Shown one piece after another: positions 48,614 through 57,144 of a stretch of DNA of 64,000 bases. The notes below the pieces were generated by a model that ran no database searches, was not told the DNA's origin, and saw nothing but the letters and a program-made list of their open reading frames with translations. The stretch lies in the NCBI RefSeq assembly GCF_024198215.1, contig NZ_JAKCFA010000001.1, positions 1 to 64,000 on the forward strand, in the 5' to 3' direction. This stretch comes from Myxococcus qinghaiensis (GTDB lineage: Bacteria; Myxococcota; Myxococcia; Myxococcales; Myxococcaceae). The first letter of the stretch is position 1. Every line of letters starts with the position of its first letter. The position numbers and the translations under genes were made by a program.

Positions 48614-49795
48614 CTACTCCGAAGCGGGCAGGCCCACCGCGTTGAGGCGGACGAAGGTCTGCATCAGCACGTAGAGGGCGAAGGCCGCGTCGTCCACGCG
48701 CAGGTGCTGCTGGGTGGCCAGGCCCTGGATGCGCAAGAGGTCGGCCCCGTCCACGCGGAGCAGGAACGCCTGCTGCGCCAGCGTGCCCTCGCCCGCGAAG
48801 GCCAGCGAGCGCCGGATGGCGTCCGTGCAGGCGGTGACGCAGGTGGAGTAGTTGCCCGCCATGAACGCGGCCTCGGCCGCGCGCGCGTGGTCGAACAGGT
48901 CTCCCGGCGCCAGCGCGCTCACCGCGCCCAGCAGCTTGGTGGACGCGGCCTGCGACACAGGGGCGATGGGCGGAGGCGGGGCGGCCACCACGGGCTCCAC
49001 CCGAGGCGGCGGCGCAATCGCGGGGAACGAGCCCGAAGGACGATGAGGCACCGGCGTCGGCATCATCGCCACCGCGGGGCCATGGCCCGAGGGCGCGGCC
49101 GCGTGCTGCGCAGGCGGCTGACGGTGCTGGAGGTGCTGGGCGAGCTGCGCCTCCAGGCCCGCGGGCTGCGTGCCACCGACGGGGGCCACCGGACGCGGCG
49201 GCGGGACGATGCGCTTGGCGCGCAGGTCCTTGATGACCAGCCGGGTGATGGCCTTGAGCGTGTCGAGCACCCCGCGTCCATTGGTGGCGGCCGTCTCGAA
49301 GTCCGGAACGAGGCGCGGGTTGAGCTCCTGGCGGAGCTGCTCCACGGACAGCACGTTCTCCAAGTCGCGCTTGTTCCACTGCATCACCAGCGGGAAGCGG
49401 TCCAGCCGGATGCCGTGCTCGTAGAGGTTCTCCTCCAGGTTCGCCAGCGACTCGCGGTTGGCGTCCATGGCGTCCGGCTGCGAGTCCGCCACGAAGACGA
49501 CGCCGTCGGCGCCCTGGAGCACCAGCTTCCGCGTCGCGTTGTAGAAGACCTGGCCCGGCACGGTGTACAGCGCCAGCCGCACCGAGCAGTCGCCGACGCG
49601 CTCCACCTTCACGGGGAGGAAGTCGAAGAAGAGCGTCCGGTCGCCTTCGGTGGCGATGGACATCATCTCGCCCCGGTGCGCGGGCCGGACGGTTTCGTAG
49701 ATTTTCCGCAGCGAGGTCGTCTTGCCGGACAAGCCAGGTCCGTAAAAGACGATTTTGGCGGCCACCTCGCGGGCCATCAGGTTCACGCTGCTCAC
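48614..49795 (-). CDS. MglA-family small GTPase with long C-terminal extension
   Basis: A 393-residue protein. Residues 8-195 are a Ras-like GTPase of the bacterial MglA family: P-loop YGPGLSGKTTSLRKI, G3 region LYTVPGQVFYNATRKLVLQG (no DxxG), VVFVADSQPDAMDAN, and G4 QWNKRDLENV. MglA controls cell polarity in myxobacteria. After a Pro/Ala-rich linker of about 70 residues (from about 200) comes a helical C-terminal domain of about 110 residues (GDLFDHARAAEAAFMAGNYS, FALYVLMQTFVRLNAVG) that MglA does not have. The start overlaps the anmK stop by four bases (ATGA), so it is made with wall-recycling enzymes. An ATG at residue 7 is an alternative start. Confidence 0.9.
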   Translation of the reverse strand: MSSVNLMAREVAAKIVFYGPGLSGKTTSLRKIYETVRPAHRGEMMSIATEGDRTLFFDFLPVKVERVGDCSVRLALYTVPGQVFYNATRKLVLQGADGVVFVADSQPDAMDANRESLANLEENLYEHGIRLDRFPLVMQWNKRDLENVLSVEQLRQELNPRLVPDFETAATNGRGVLDTLKAITRLVIKDLRAKRIVPPPRPVAPVGGTQPAGLEAQLAQHLQHRQPPAQHAAAPSGHGPAVAMMPTPVPHRPSGSFPAIAPPPRVEPVVAAPPPPIAPVSQAASTKLLGAVSALAPGDLFDHARAAEAAFMAGNYSTCVTACTDAIRRSLAFAGEGTLAQQAFLLRVDGADLLRIQGLATQQHLRVDDAAFALYVLMQTFVRLNAVGLPASE

Positions 49796-50946
49796 GGTGT
49801 CAGCTTTCCTAGAACGACTCGACGCTTCGCGCCAGTTGCGGAAGGGACATTCGCTGGGGTTCCCACGAGGTATTCGGCCGCCAGCAACGCGAACAGGGCC
49901 GCTTCCTTCGCCCCTTCCGGGAAACCCAGGGTATCAAGCCGGCGGACGGGAAGGGGGGCCAGCCTGGTCTCCAGTCGCTCCATCAGCCGGGGATTCCGGG
50001 TGCCGCCCCCCGAGGCGTACATCGCCTCCAGACCTGGAGTGCGTGGGAGGACCCACGTCTCGTACGCTCGCGCGGTGCTCTCCACGGTGAACTCCAGCGC
50101 GGTGGCCATCAAGTCGTGGGGGCGCGCCGCGTAGCCGGCCCACAGCCGGTCCACCAGGACGTCGCCATAGCGCTCGCGCCCGGTGCTCTTCGGCGGAGGC
50201 TGCGCGAGGAACGTGTCAGCGAGCAGCTCCGTCAGCAGCTCCGGAATCACCTGGCCCTGTCGCGACAAGCTCCCATCCCAGTCACACGCGAGGCGGCCCT
50301 GGGTGACGCGACGCGCCAGCCCATCCATCACCATGTTGCCGGGCCCGGTGTCGAAGGCGAGGGTGTCATCGAGGCGAGCGCTGACGACCGACACGTTGGC
50401 GATGCCGCCGATGTTCTGCAGGGCGCGAGGCGCGTCGGCGCTCCGGAAGGCCACCCAGTCGAAGTAGGGCACCAGCGGCGCGCCGTGGCCTCCGGCGGCC
50501 ATGTCCCGGGTGCGGAAGTCGCTGACGACAGGCAGGCCCGTGCGCTCGGCGATGACGGAGGGCTCTCCAATCTGGAGGGTGGAGGGGAAGTCCGTGGTGC
50601 CGGGAGGCAGGTGCGCCATCGTCTGCCCATGCGAGCCGATGGCGCTCACGTCCGCGGGCGTGAGTCCCGCCCGCTCAATCGCCTGGAGCGCGGCGCGGGC
50701 GAAGTGCTCCGCCAGTTCGAAGTCGAGCTGGCTCAGCGAGCGGGCGTCCTGGGGCCCCAGCATCCGCGCCACCAGCTCCGGTGGGAAGGGCGTGGAGACA
50801 TGGGACAGGAGGCGCAGCCGGGCGCCACCGCCGGTGCCCGTCACTTCGCCCAGGGCGGCCTCCACCGCGTCCGCGCTGGTGCCGGACAACAGCCCGACGC
50901 ACAGTCGTGGGCGCTGGGAGTCGGAGAGAGGAGGTTGGAGGCGCAT
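49792..50946 (-). CDS. anmK: Anhydro-N-acetylmuramic acid kinase
   Basis: A 384-residue kinase that converts 1,6-anhydro-MurNAc to MurNAc-6-phosphate in muropeptide recycling. It is recognised by the ATP/sugar motif CVGLLSGTSADAVEAALGEV near the start, SAIGSHGQTMAHLPPG, GEPSVIAERTGLPVVSDFRT, APLVPYFDWVAF, NIGGIANVSVV and MDGLARRVTQGRLACDWDGS. The canonical GTSxDGxD is GTSADAVEA here, so the Asp-Gly step is altered, which may affect activity. It lies between murQ (38-base gap) and the GTPase gene (four-base overlap). Confidence 0.92.
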   Translation of the reverse strand: MRLQPPLSDSQRPRLCVGLLSGTSADAVEAALGEVTGTGGGARLRLLSHVSTPFPPELVARMLGPQDARSLSQLDFELAEHFARAALQAIERAGLTPADVSAIGSHGQTMAHLPPGTTDFPSTLQIGEPSVIAERTGLPVVSDFRTRDMAAGGHGAPLVPYFDWVAFRSADAPRALQNIGGIANVSVVSARLDDTLAFDTGPGNMVMDGLARRVTQGRLACDWDGSLSRQGQVIPELLTELLADTFLAQPPPKSTGRERYGDVLVDRLWAGYAARPHDLMATALEFTVESTARAYETWVLPRTPGLEAMYASGGGTRNPRLMERLETRLAPLPVRRLDTLGFPEGAKEAALFALLAAEYLVGTPANVPSATGAKRRVVLGKLTP

Positions 50947-50983
50947 GCCTCCAAGTCTAAGGCTCGCCCCCCACGCTCCGCCG

Positions 50984-51943
50984 TCAGCGGCCGGGCGAGC
51001 GAGGGCTCCTTGCGTGCGCGCCCTTACGTCCCGGGGTGCCAAGCGCGCGCAAGCCGTTCTCCTGAAGACGCTTCCGGGCGCCCCGGGCCGAAAGCCCCGT
51101 GAAGTGCATGGCCACCGCCACCTTCACCTCGCCGCCGGCCTCATCCAGGAGGCGAGAGGCCTCCGAGGCGGGCAGCTCCGTCAGCTCCGCCACCATGCGC
51201 GCGGCGCGGGCCCGCAGCTTCGCGTTGACGGGGCGCATGTCCACCATGCGGCCCCGGTACACCTTGCCCAGCGCGACGAAGGCCGCGGTGGTGATGGCGT
51301 TGAGGATCAGCTTCGTCGCCGTGCCGGCCTTCAGCCGCGTGGAGCCCGCCACCAGCTCCGGCCCCGTGCGCGCCAGCACCAGCGTGTCCACGTCCGCGCG
51401 AGTCCCGGGCCGGTTGCAGCACACCAGCACCGTGTGAGCGCCCCGTCGCTTCGCCTCGCGCAGCGCGCCCCGGACGTAGGGCGTGGAGGCGCTGGCGGAG
51501 ATGCCGCACACGACGTCGCGCGGCCCCGCGTCGAACGCGCGCACGTCGGTGGCACCCGCGTCGGCGTCGTCCTCGGCGCCCTCCACGGCGCGGGTCAGCG
51601 CCCGGCGTCCACCGGCGATGCGAGCTTGAACCTGGGAAGGGGCGCTGCCGAACGTAGGAGGACACTCGCTGGCGTCGAGCACGCCCAGGCGTCCACTGGT
51701 GCCGGCACCGATGTAGAGAAACCTGCCGCCCGCCCGCAACGCGTTCGCTACGGCCGTCGCTGCCTGGGTGACAGCGGGCAACGCGGAGCGAACCGCACGG
51801 ACGGCGACGACGTCCTCATCATGTAACTGGCGGACGACCGATCCGATGGAGCGTAGATCAAGGTCGTCCGCGCGGGGGTGAAGCCGCTCGGTGGGAGGGA
51901 GTTTCGTTGATGAAGCGCGTGAGGACCCCGCCCCCGAGCGCAT
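50984..51943 (-). CDS. murQ: N-acetylmuramic acid 6-phosphate etherase
   Basis: A 319-residue SIS-fold etherase that splits MurNAc-6-phosphate into GlcNAc-6-phosphate and lactate; the product of AnmK is its substrate. Signature segments are TERLHPRADDLDLRS at the N-terminus, LRAGGRFLYIGAGTSGRLGV with DASECPPTFG, STRLKAGTATKLILNAITT and MVDMRPVNAKLRARA. A UBA-like C-terminal helical region follows. It starts four bases after the rpmB stop, so the wall-recycling genes appear to be transcribed with ribosomal protein L28 on the minus strand. Confidence 0.93.
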   Translation of the reverse strand: MRSGAGSSRASSTKLPPTERLHPRADDLDLRSIGSVVRQLHDEDVVAVRAVRSALPAVTQAATAVANALRAGGRFLYIGAGTSGRLGVLDASECPPTFGSAPSQVQARIAGGRRALTRAVEGAEDDADAGATDVRAFDAGPRDVVCGISASASTPYVRGALREAKRRGAHTVLVCCNRPGTRADVDTLVLARTGPELVAGSTRLKAGTATKLILNAITTAAFVALGKVYRGRMVDMRPVNAKLRARAARMVAELTELPASEASRLLDEAGGEVKVAVAMHFTGLSARGARKRLQENGLRALGTPGRKGAHARSPRSPGR

Positions 51944-51947
51944 TACT

Positions 51948-52139
51948 TCAAGCCGCCTTTGTCACCTTGCCCGCTTTGATGCAGCGGGTGCAGGCGAGAA
52001 CGCGCTCCCTGCGGCCCTCGACGCTGGCCCGGACCTTCTGCAGGTTCGGGAGGGTTCGCTTCTTGGTCTTGTTGTTCGCGTGGCTGACGTTGTTGCCGAC
52101 GAGCGGACGCTTGCCACAGATGTCACACTTCCACGCCAT
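51948..52139 (-). CDS. rpmB: Ribosomal protein L28
   Basis: A 63-residue protein of the 50S subunit. It begins [20 protein letters not shown] and continues [17 protein letters not shown]. Two CxxC pairs (Cys5/Cys8 and Cys50/Cys53) form a zinc-binding site, so this is the zinc-containing (C+) form of L28. The ATG is preceded by AAGGAGTT at an ideal distance. It heads the minus-strand group rpmB-murQ-anmK-GTPase. The zinc-independent paralog is not in the window. Confidence 0.97.
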   Translation of the reverse strand: MAWKCDICGKRPLVGNNVSHANNKTKKRTLPNLQKVRASVEGRRERVLACTRCIKAGKVTKAA

Positions 52140-52242
52140 GACCTCTAACTCCTTGAAAACTGGGGCGTTGGACGCCTGCCGATAAAGAGCGGCGGAACCT
52201 GCCAGAAAGCCGCTTGGAAATCCAGCCTTTCAGCCGTTTGGA

Positions 52243-53766
52243 TCAGCCCTTCAGCGGATCCTTCTTCTTCAACATGTCTTGAACCAGGCGCGCGGCGCGC
52301 ACTCCGGCGAGCAGCTCGCCCTCCAATCCGAGGCCGGGAAGCACCTCACGGCCGGCGAGCAGCAGGTTCTTCACCGGGGTTCGCTGACTCAAACCGGTGA
52401 CGCCCAGCACGGCTTCCGACTCGAAGCTGTAGAGCGGGTGCGGCATCAGCCGCGTGCCGCGCGAACCGCTGGCGTCGAGGTAGGGCACCGAGCGCAGGAG
52501 CCGGTGCTGCGCGGTGAAGGGCATGACGGCGTCCAGCTGCGCGTCGATGCGCGTGGCCAGGGCCTGCAGGTGCTCCTCGCCCAGCTCCCGGGCGGACGCG
52601 GGGATGAAGACGCCGGCGCACACGACGCGCAGGCCCTCCGCGTCCTTGCTCTCCTTGCCACCGGTGGCCGAGGGGCGCGCGGGGTGGAGCTGGAGCAGCA
52701 TGGCGCCCAGCTCCGCGTCCTGCGTGTCCACGAGCGTCAGCTCGCCCAGGCCCCGAGGGAGCGCCGTCTCCGGCACCACCCAGTTGACGGTGAAGAGGAT
52801 GGATTTGGTGTTGGACTGGTCCAGGTGCTCCAGCAGGCCCCGGTGGTGCTTCTTGTCCGTCACCAGCCGTCGCAGCGCGCCGGAGTCGGTGGCGGCCACC
52901 ATGCAGGCCGCGCGGTAGAGCGTGTCCGAGCGCACCAGCTTCACGCCCGCGAACTTGCTGCCGTCGAAGGACAGCTCCTCGACGATGAAGCCGGTGGGGC
53001 TGTCGCGCCCGAGCACGTCGCCGCCCAGCTCCGCCAGCCGCCGGGTGAGCATCTCGCGCAGGCCGTCGTGGCCGCCGGCGAAGTAGGAGGGCGCCGCCAG
53101 CACCTGGGACAGGGTCCGGGTGAGGGCGAGCGGCGACTCCGGCTTCTCCAGGTGGCTGATGAAGGGGCGCAGGCCGCGCACCAGGGCGGCGGCGGGGGCG
53201 TCCGAGGCCAGCCGGGGCGGGGTGTCCAGCCCGGGGTGGGCCTTGATGAGCTTCTTCAGGCCCCAGCCCTCGAAGAAGCCGTCGGGAGGCAGGGCGGGGT
53301 GGGCCTTGAAGAAGGCGTCGCTCGCCTCGTGCTGCGCGGTGGTGCCGGCCAGCGCGCCCAGGAGCGCCTCGCCCTCTTCGCCCAGCTCGCGCGTCACCTC
53401 GGCCTTGCGGCGGGCGGCGTCGGAGTGCAGGTCCAGGCGGTTGCGCGGCAGGACGAGCTGCAGTTCGGGGGAGTGGGGGCGCAGCGCGCGCTGCACGGTG
53501 GTGGTGAGGCCCAGTTCGGTGAGGGACTCCTCCACGGCGGGCATGGCCTTGAGGGGCGGCGCGACGAAGGGCGCATAGGGGAGCACGTAGCCGCCGTGCT
53601 CGTAACCCGGGCCCATGCCGTCGTGCTCCACCAGCAGGACGCGGTGGCCGCGCTTGGCGAGCAACGCGGCCGCGAGCGCACCGCCGAGCTGACTGCCCAG
53701 CACGATGACGTCATACACGTGCCGGGATGGACCCGAGGGAAGCTTGAGTTTGGCTGCGGACGTCAT
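52243..53766 (-). CDS. FAD-dependent oxidoreductase (phytoene-desaturase-like)
   Basis: A 507-residue cytosolic flavoprotein. The FAD-binding beta-alpha-beta motif begins VIVLGSQLGGALAAALLAKR and continues with HRVLLVEHD. The layout (N-terminal Rossmann fold, helical insertion, MVAATDSGALRRLV near residue 330, C-terminal FAD motif LLLAGREVLPGLGLEGELLA) is that of NAD(P)/FAD-dependent oxidoreductases related to carotenoid desaturases/isomerases. The canonical GxGxxG is GSQLGG. The substrate cannot be read. The longer frame upstream is antisense. 94 bases separate it from the HAD gene on the same strand. Confidence 0.82.
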   Translation of the reverse strand: MTSAAKLKLPSGPSRHVYDVIVLGSQLGGALAAALLAKRGHRVLLVEHDGMGPGYEHGGYVLPYAPFVAPPLKAMPAVEESLTELGLTTTVQRALRPHSPELQLVLPRNRLDLHSDAARRKAEVTRELGEEGEALLGALAGTTAQHEASDAFFKAHPALPPDGFFEGWGLKKLIKAHPGLDTPPRLASDAPAAALVRGLRPFISHLEKPESPLALTRTLSQVLAAPSYFAGGHDGLREMLTRRLAELGGDVLGRDSPTGFIVEELSFDGSKFAGVKLVRSDTLYRAACMVAATDSGALRRLVTDKKHHRGLLEHLDQSNTKSILFTVNWVVPETALPRGLGELTLVDTQDAELGAMLLQLHPARPSATGGKESKDAEGLRVVCAGVFIPASARELGEEHLQALATRIDAQLDAVMPFTAQHRLLRSVPYLDASGSRGTRLMPHPLYSFESEAVLGVTGLSQRTPVKNLLLAGREVLPGLGLEGELLAGVRAARLVQDMLKKKDPLKG

Positions 53767-53860
53767 GAGGCGGGCAACACTACACAACGTCCCGCGCCGC
53801 TGGCTCCCTTTTGGCGCGCCGTGACGGCCGAGGGGGGCGGGGTGTCCCTGGCCCCGGGCT

Positions 53861-54547
53861 TCAGCTCCCCACGCCGAAGAGGCGGGACTCCAGCTCTGGC
53901 GGAAGGGTGGTGAAGTCCGGGAGCGTCCAGAGGGCGCCGGCCTGACGCAGCTGCCTCGCGGACGTCGTGGTGGTGAGGCCCACCACGGGCATTCCGGCGT
54001 CCCGCGCGGACATGACGCCGAGGATGGCGTCCTCGAAGGCCAGGCACTGGGAGGGGTCCACGCCCAGGCCCTGGGCGGCCGCGAGGAAGATGTCCGGGAA
54101 GGGCTTGCCCCGGGAGACCTCCTCGGCGCCGACGATGCGGTGGAAGACGGGGCGCAGGCCCAGGCCGTCAATCACCAGCTCCCGGTTGCCCTGGGGCGCC
54201 GCGGTGGCGATGGCCATGGGGATGCCGGCGGCGCGCAGGCGGGAGATGAGGGCCTCTGCGCCACGGTGCAGCCGCAGGTGGGGCCGGTAGAGGGTGCGGT
54301 AGTGGTTCTCCTTTTCGTCCGCGAGCCGCTCCATTTCGTCGGGGGCGAGCGCGCGCCCGAGCAGCTCCGGGAGGATTTCTTCGTTCTTCTTGCCGGCGAA
54401 GCGGGTCTGGAAGTCGTCGGCGGTGAGGGACAGGCCGAGCTTGCGCGCGAGCGCCACCCAGGCCTGGTTGTGGAACACCATGTTGTCGACGAGGGTGCCG
54501 TCCATGTCGAACACGGCGGCGCGCAGGGGCGTGTCGGAAGGTGTCAT
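53861..54547 (-). CDS. HAD-superfamily hydrolase (beta-phosphoglucomutase/phosphatase-like)
   Basis: A 228-residue HAD-IA protein. Motif I is AAVFDMDGTLVDNMVFHNQA, motif II IATAAPQGNREL, the motif III Lys is in SRGKPFPDIFLAAAQGLG and motif IV in FEDAILGVMSARDAGM. The four-helix cap sits after motif I (residues 20-90). The DMDGTLVDN start and the cap type fit beta-phosphoglucomutase-like phosphatases. Substrate unknown. It is divergent from the hydroxyisobutyryl-CoA hydrolase-like gene, with 86 bases between the starts. Confidence 0.85.
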   Translation of the reverse strand: MTPSDTPLRAAVFDMDGTLVDNMVFHNQAWVALARKLGLSLTADDFQTRFAGKKNEEILPELLGRALAPDEMERLADEKENHYRTLYRPHLRLHRGAEALISRLRAAGIPMAIATAAPQGNRELVIDGLGLRPVFHRIVGAEEVSRGKPFPDIFLAAAQGLGVDPSQCLAFEDAILGVMSARDAGMPVVGLTTTTSARQLRQAGALWTLPDFTTLPPELESRLFGVGS

Positions 54548-54633
54548 GGTTTCCCACCCATAGCGCGCCCTGGGGCGTCGGAGGACCCTGAATCGTGCGC
54601 GCCTGCTTGGGAGGACTGATATTCGGGCCTCAC

Positions 54634-55713
54634 ATGAGCGACGGCGTGCAGACAGAGATGCGGGGCGCGGTGGGGGTGGTGACGTTGGACCGCCCGAAGG
54701 CACTGAACGCGCTGAATCTGGAGATGTGCCGGCGGCTGCTGCCCCAGTTGGAGGCGTGGGCGGCGGATCCGGCGGTGAAGGCCGTGGTCGTCCGGGGAGC
54801 GGGCGGGCGAGCCTTCTGCGCGGGCGGAGACGTGCGCGCCGTGGCGGCCTCGACGGTGGAGCCGCGGGGGGCGGGCCCGGAGCGCTTGTCGCGAGAGTTC
54901 TTCCGCGCTGAGTACGCGCTGAACCATCGCATCCACCACTTCGGCAAGCCGTACATCTCCCTGGTGGACGGCATCTGCATGGGGGGCGGACTGGGCTTGT
55001 CCATCCATGGCTCCCACCGCGTCGTCACCGAGAAGCTGGTGCTGGCGATGCCGGAGACGGGGATTGGCCTGTTCCCGGACGTGGGGGGCGGCTGGTTCCT
55101 GCCTCGCTTCCCGGGCGAGTCGGGGACCTACCTGGGCCTGACGGGGGCGCGGTGTGGGGCCGCGGACGCGATGTGGCTCGGCTACGGGACGCACCACGTG
55201 GAGTCGGCGCGGCTGGACTCCGTGCTGGAGGCGCTGGTGAGGGCGGAGTGGGGGGCGGGGCCCGCCAGCGCGGTGGTGGAGCGGATTCTCTCGAGCTTCC
55301 ATGCGGACGCGGGGACGTCCGTGCTGGCCACGCAGCACGCGGCGATGGACCGCTGCTTCGCGGCGGAGCGGGTGGAGGACATCCAGCAGGCACTGGAGGC
55401 GGAGGGCTCGGCGTGGGCCCAGCAGACGTGGGCGACGCTGGTGCACAGGTGCCCGACCAGCCTCAAGGTGTCGCTGCGGCAGCTCCGGATGGGGCGCAAG
55501 CGGGACTACGACGAGATGGTGGCGGTGGAGTACCGGCTGAGCCAGTCGATGACGGCGCGCGCGGACTTCCGCGAGGGCATCCGCGCGGTGCTGGTGGACA
55601 AGGACAACAAGCCGCGCTGGCACCCGGGCACGCTGGGCGATGTCTCGGAGGCGGACGTGGAGGCGTGCTTCGCGCCTCGGGACGGCGACGAGCTCGTGCT
55701 GGCGCCAGGCTGA
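54634..55713 (+). CDS. Enoyl-CoA hydratase/isomerase family, 3-hydroxyisobutyryl-CoA hydrolase-like
   Basis: A 359-residue crotonase-fold enzyme, the length of 3-hydroxyisobutyryl-CoA hydrolases (valine degradation). The oxyanion-hole segments are VVVRGAGGRAFCAGGDVRAV and ISLVDGICMGGGLGLSIHGS. The catalytic acidic residues lie in MPETGIGLFPDVGGGWFL. The hydrolase-type C-terminus has EYRLSQSM, DFREGIRAVLVDKDNKPRW and HPGTL. The start at 54634 is chosen by the fold; GGGAGGACTG lies about 15 bases further upstream, and a GTG at 54595 would extend it by 13 residues. Four bases separate its stop from the end of the convergent hydrolase. Confidence 0.88.
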   Translation: MSDGVQTEMRGAVGVVTLDRPKALNALNLEMCRRLLPQLEAWAADPAVKAVVVRGAGGRAFCAGGDVRAVAASTVEPRGAGPERLSREFFRAEYALNHRIHHFGKPYISLVDGICMGGGLGLSIHGSHRVVTEKLVLAMPETGIGLFPDVGGGWFLPRFPGESGTYLGLTGARCGAADAMWLGYGTHHVESARLDSVLEALVRAEWGAGPASAVVERILSSFHADAGTSVLATQHAAMDRCFAAERVEDIQQALEAEGSAWAQQTWATLVHRCPTSLKVSLRQLRMGRKRDYDEMVAVEYRLSQSMTARADFREGIRAVLVDKDNKPRWHPGTLGDVSEADVEACFAPRDGDELVLAPG

Positions 55714-55717
55714 GCGC

Positions 55718-56584
55718 TCAGGCCGAGTCGGAGGGACTCTTCAGGGCGCGCTGCAGGAAGTCGATGCAGGCCTCGGGGGCCTCCTCGTGGGGCCAGTGGC
55801 CCGCATCGGGGAGGGTGTCCACGGTGGCGTGAGGCCAGGCCTTCCGGAACCGCTCCAGGACCACGGGTGGGAAGGCAGCGTCGCGCAGACCCCAGATGAA
55901 GTGGATGGGCGTCTTCGCGAGTCGCTCGCGGCGCTCCCAGAGCGACTGGAAGAAGGGCGTGGACGCGCTGAGGCTCTTCGCGAGGGCCCAGAGCACGCGC
56001 TCGCGAGAGTCGGGGTCGGGGAACATGAGGGTGTACTGCTTCCACGTCTTCTCGGGACGGGGGCCCTTGCCCCAGGCCGACTTCGCGATGATGAACGAGA
56101 GGTTCAGGTTCCGGTACAGCCAGCGGAAGAGCCAACCCCCCGCCATGCGCGCGGCCCTGGCGAGTGAGGGCTCGTCGACGAAGGGCCAGGCGATGGTGTT
56201 GATGAGCACCACGCGCTCGACGCGCTCCGGATGGGCGAGCGCGAAGTCGAGCGAGATGGGGCCGCCGAAGTCGTGGGCCACCAGGGTGAAGCGGGGCAGA
56301 TTCAACGCCTCGATGACCGCGGCGAAGCGGCGCGCGTGGTCCTCGGGCGAGTAGTCCGCGTCCAGCGGCCGGGGCGACAGGCCGAAGCCCAGGTGGTCCA
56401 CCGCGATGCAGCGATGGGTGGCCGAGAAGGCGCGGATGAGCGCGCGCCACTCGAAGGACCAGGTGGGCGTCCCATGCACGAAGACGATGGGTGGACCCTG
56501 GCCCTCGTCCACCACCGACAGCCCCGCCACCTCACGCACGTTGAAGGGAAATGCCTCTCGGTCGACCCAGGCGGGAACTTGCAT
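55718..56584 (-). CDS. Alpha/beta hydrolase, haloalkane dehalogenase-like
   Basis: A 288-residue alpha/beta hydrolase. The oxyanion segment FVHGTPTWSFEWR and the nucleophile elbow LVAHDFGGP (Asp105 instead of Ser) are those of haloalkane dehalogenases and related Asp-nucleophile enzymes. The charge-relay acid is probably Asp in IWGLRDAAFP and the base is His in DAGHWPHEEAP. The residue after the nucleophile is Phe where dehalogenases have Trp, and the residue before Pro in the HGxP motif is Thr instead of Asn or Glu. The two halide-binding positions are therefore not conserved, and true dehalogenase activity is uncertain. It is divergent from a MarR-type gene with a shared palindromic region. 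Confidence 0.82.
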   Translation of the reverse strand: MQVPAWVDREAFPFNVREVAGLSVVDEGQGPPIVFVHGTPTWSFEWRALIRAFSATHRCIAVDHLGFGLSPRPLDADYSPEDHARRFAAVIEALNLPRFTLVAHDFGGPISLDFALAHPERVERVVLINTIAWPFVDEPSLARAARMAGGWLFRWLYRNLNLSFIIAKSAWGKGPRPEKTWKQYTLMFPDPDSRERVLWALAKSLSASTPFFQSLWERRERLAKTPIHFIWGLRDAAFPPVVLERFRKAWPHATVDTLPDAGHWPHEEAPEACIDFLQRALKSPSDSA

Positions 56585-56593
56585 GGGGAGATA

Positions 56594-56632
56594 GTCAATG
56601 GTTCTTGACCAATAAAGTCAAGTAGACTTGAC
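56594..56632. promoter_or_regulatory. Candidate MarR operator between the divergent genes
   Basis: The 50-base intergenic region holds two inverted repeats: GTCAA(6)TTGAC at 56594-56609 and GTCAAGT-AG-ACTTGAC at 56617-56632. The second is a 7-bp perfect palindrome half-site pair ending two bases before the MarR start. Both share the GTCAA/TTGAC core. Confidence 0.6.
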
Positions 56633-56634
56633 TG

Positions 56635-57108
56635 ATGAAGAAGAAGGACGCGCTCGAGGACGTGAAGAGGCTTCAGGCCAGCAGCCTGGGTTACGTGCTC
56701 ATCCGGTGTGGGCAGTTGTTCAACGAGCTGGGGATGCGGGCGGTCAACAGCGAGGCCGGCTGGCCCATGATGCGGGAGGTCCACGCGCGGCTCCTGCCGT
56801 ATCTGGAGAATCCGGAGGGCGTGCGCATCACGGAGCTCGCTCGCAGCCTCGGGGTGACGAAGCAGGCGGTGCAGCCGGTCATCGCGGAGCTCGCGGAGTT
56901 CGGCGCGGTGCGGATTGAGCCGGACCCCGATGATGCCCGTGCTCGCAGGGTGGTCCTGACGGAGAAGGGCCTCGCGGCCATGCGGCATGGGACGACGAAG
57001 CTGGTGGAGATAGACCGGCGCGTGGCCAGGCGCCTGGGCGCGGAAGAGACTCGGGAGCTGCACGGCTTGATGACCCGGCTGCTCGAAGTGCTCAAGGCGC
57101 TGGACTGA
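56635..57108 (+). CDS. MarR-family transcriptional regulator
   Basis: A 157-residue winged-helix regulator. The central DNA-binding part (residues about 48-115) shows RITELARSLGVTKQAVQPVI as the recognition helix pair and EPDPDDARARRVVLTEKGLA as the wing. N- and C-terminal helices form the dimerisation region. It is divergent from the alpha/beta hydrolase gene and has a pair of inverted repeats in front of it, so autorepression together with control of the hydrolase is the likely arrangement. The ligand is unknown; a compound handled by the hydrolase is a natural guess. Confidence 0.88.
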   Translation: MKKKDALEDVKRLQASSLGYVLIRCGQLFNELGMRAVNSEAGWPMMREVHARLLPYLENPEGVRITELARSLGVTKQAVQPVIAELAEFGAVRIEPDPDDARARRVVLTEKGLAAMRHGTTKLVEIDRRVARRLGAEETRELHGLMTRLLEVLKALD

Positions 57109-57144
57109 CGCGAACGGCCCTCGTCGGTCCCGGACGTGGCCTGG

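Noticed and set aside
55718-56584. Firm call as a haloalkane dehalogenase
   Set aside because: Nucleophile Asp fits, but neither halide-binding position is conserved, so the narrower name is not justified.
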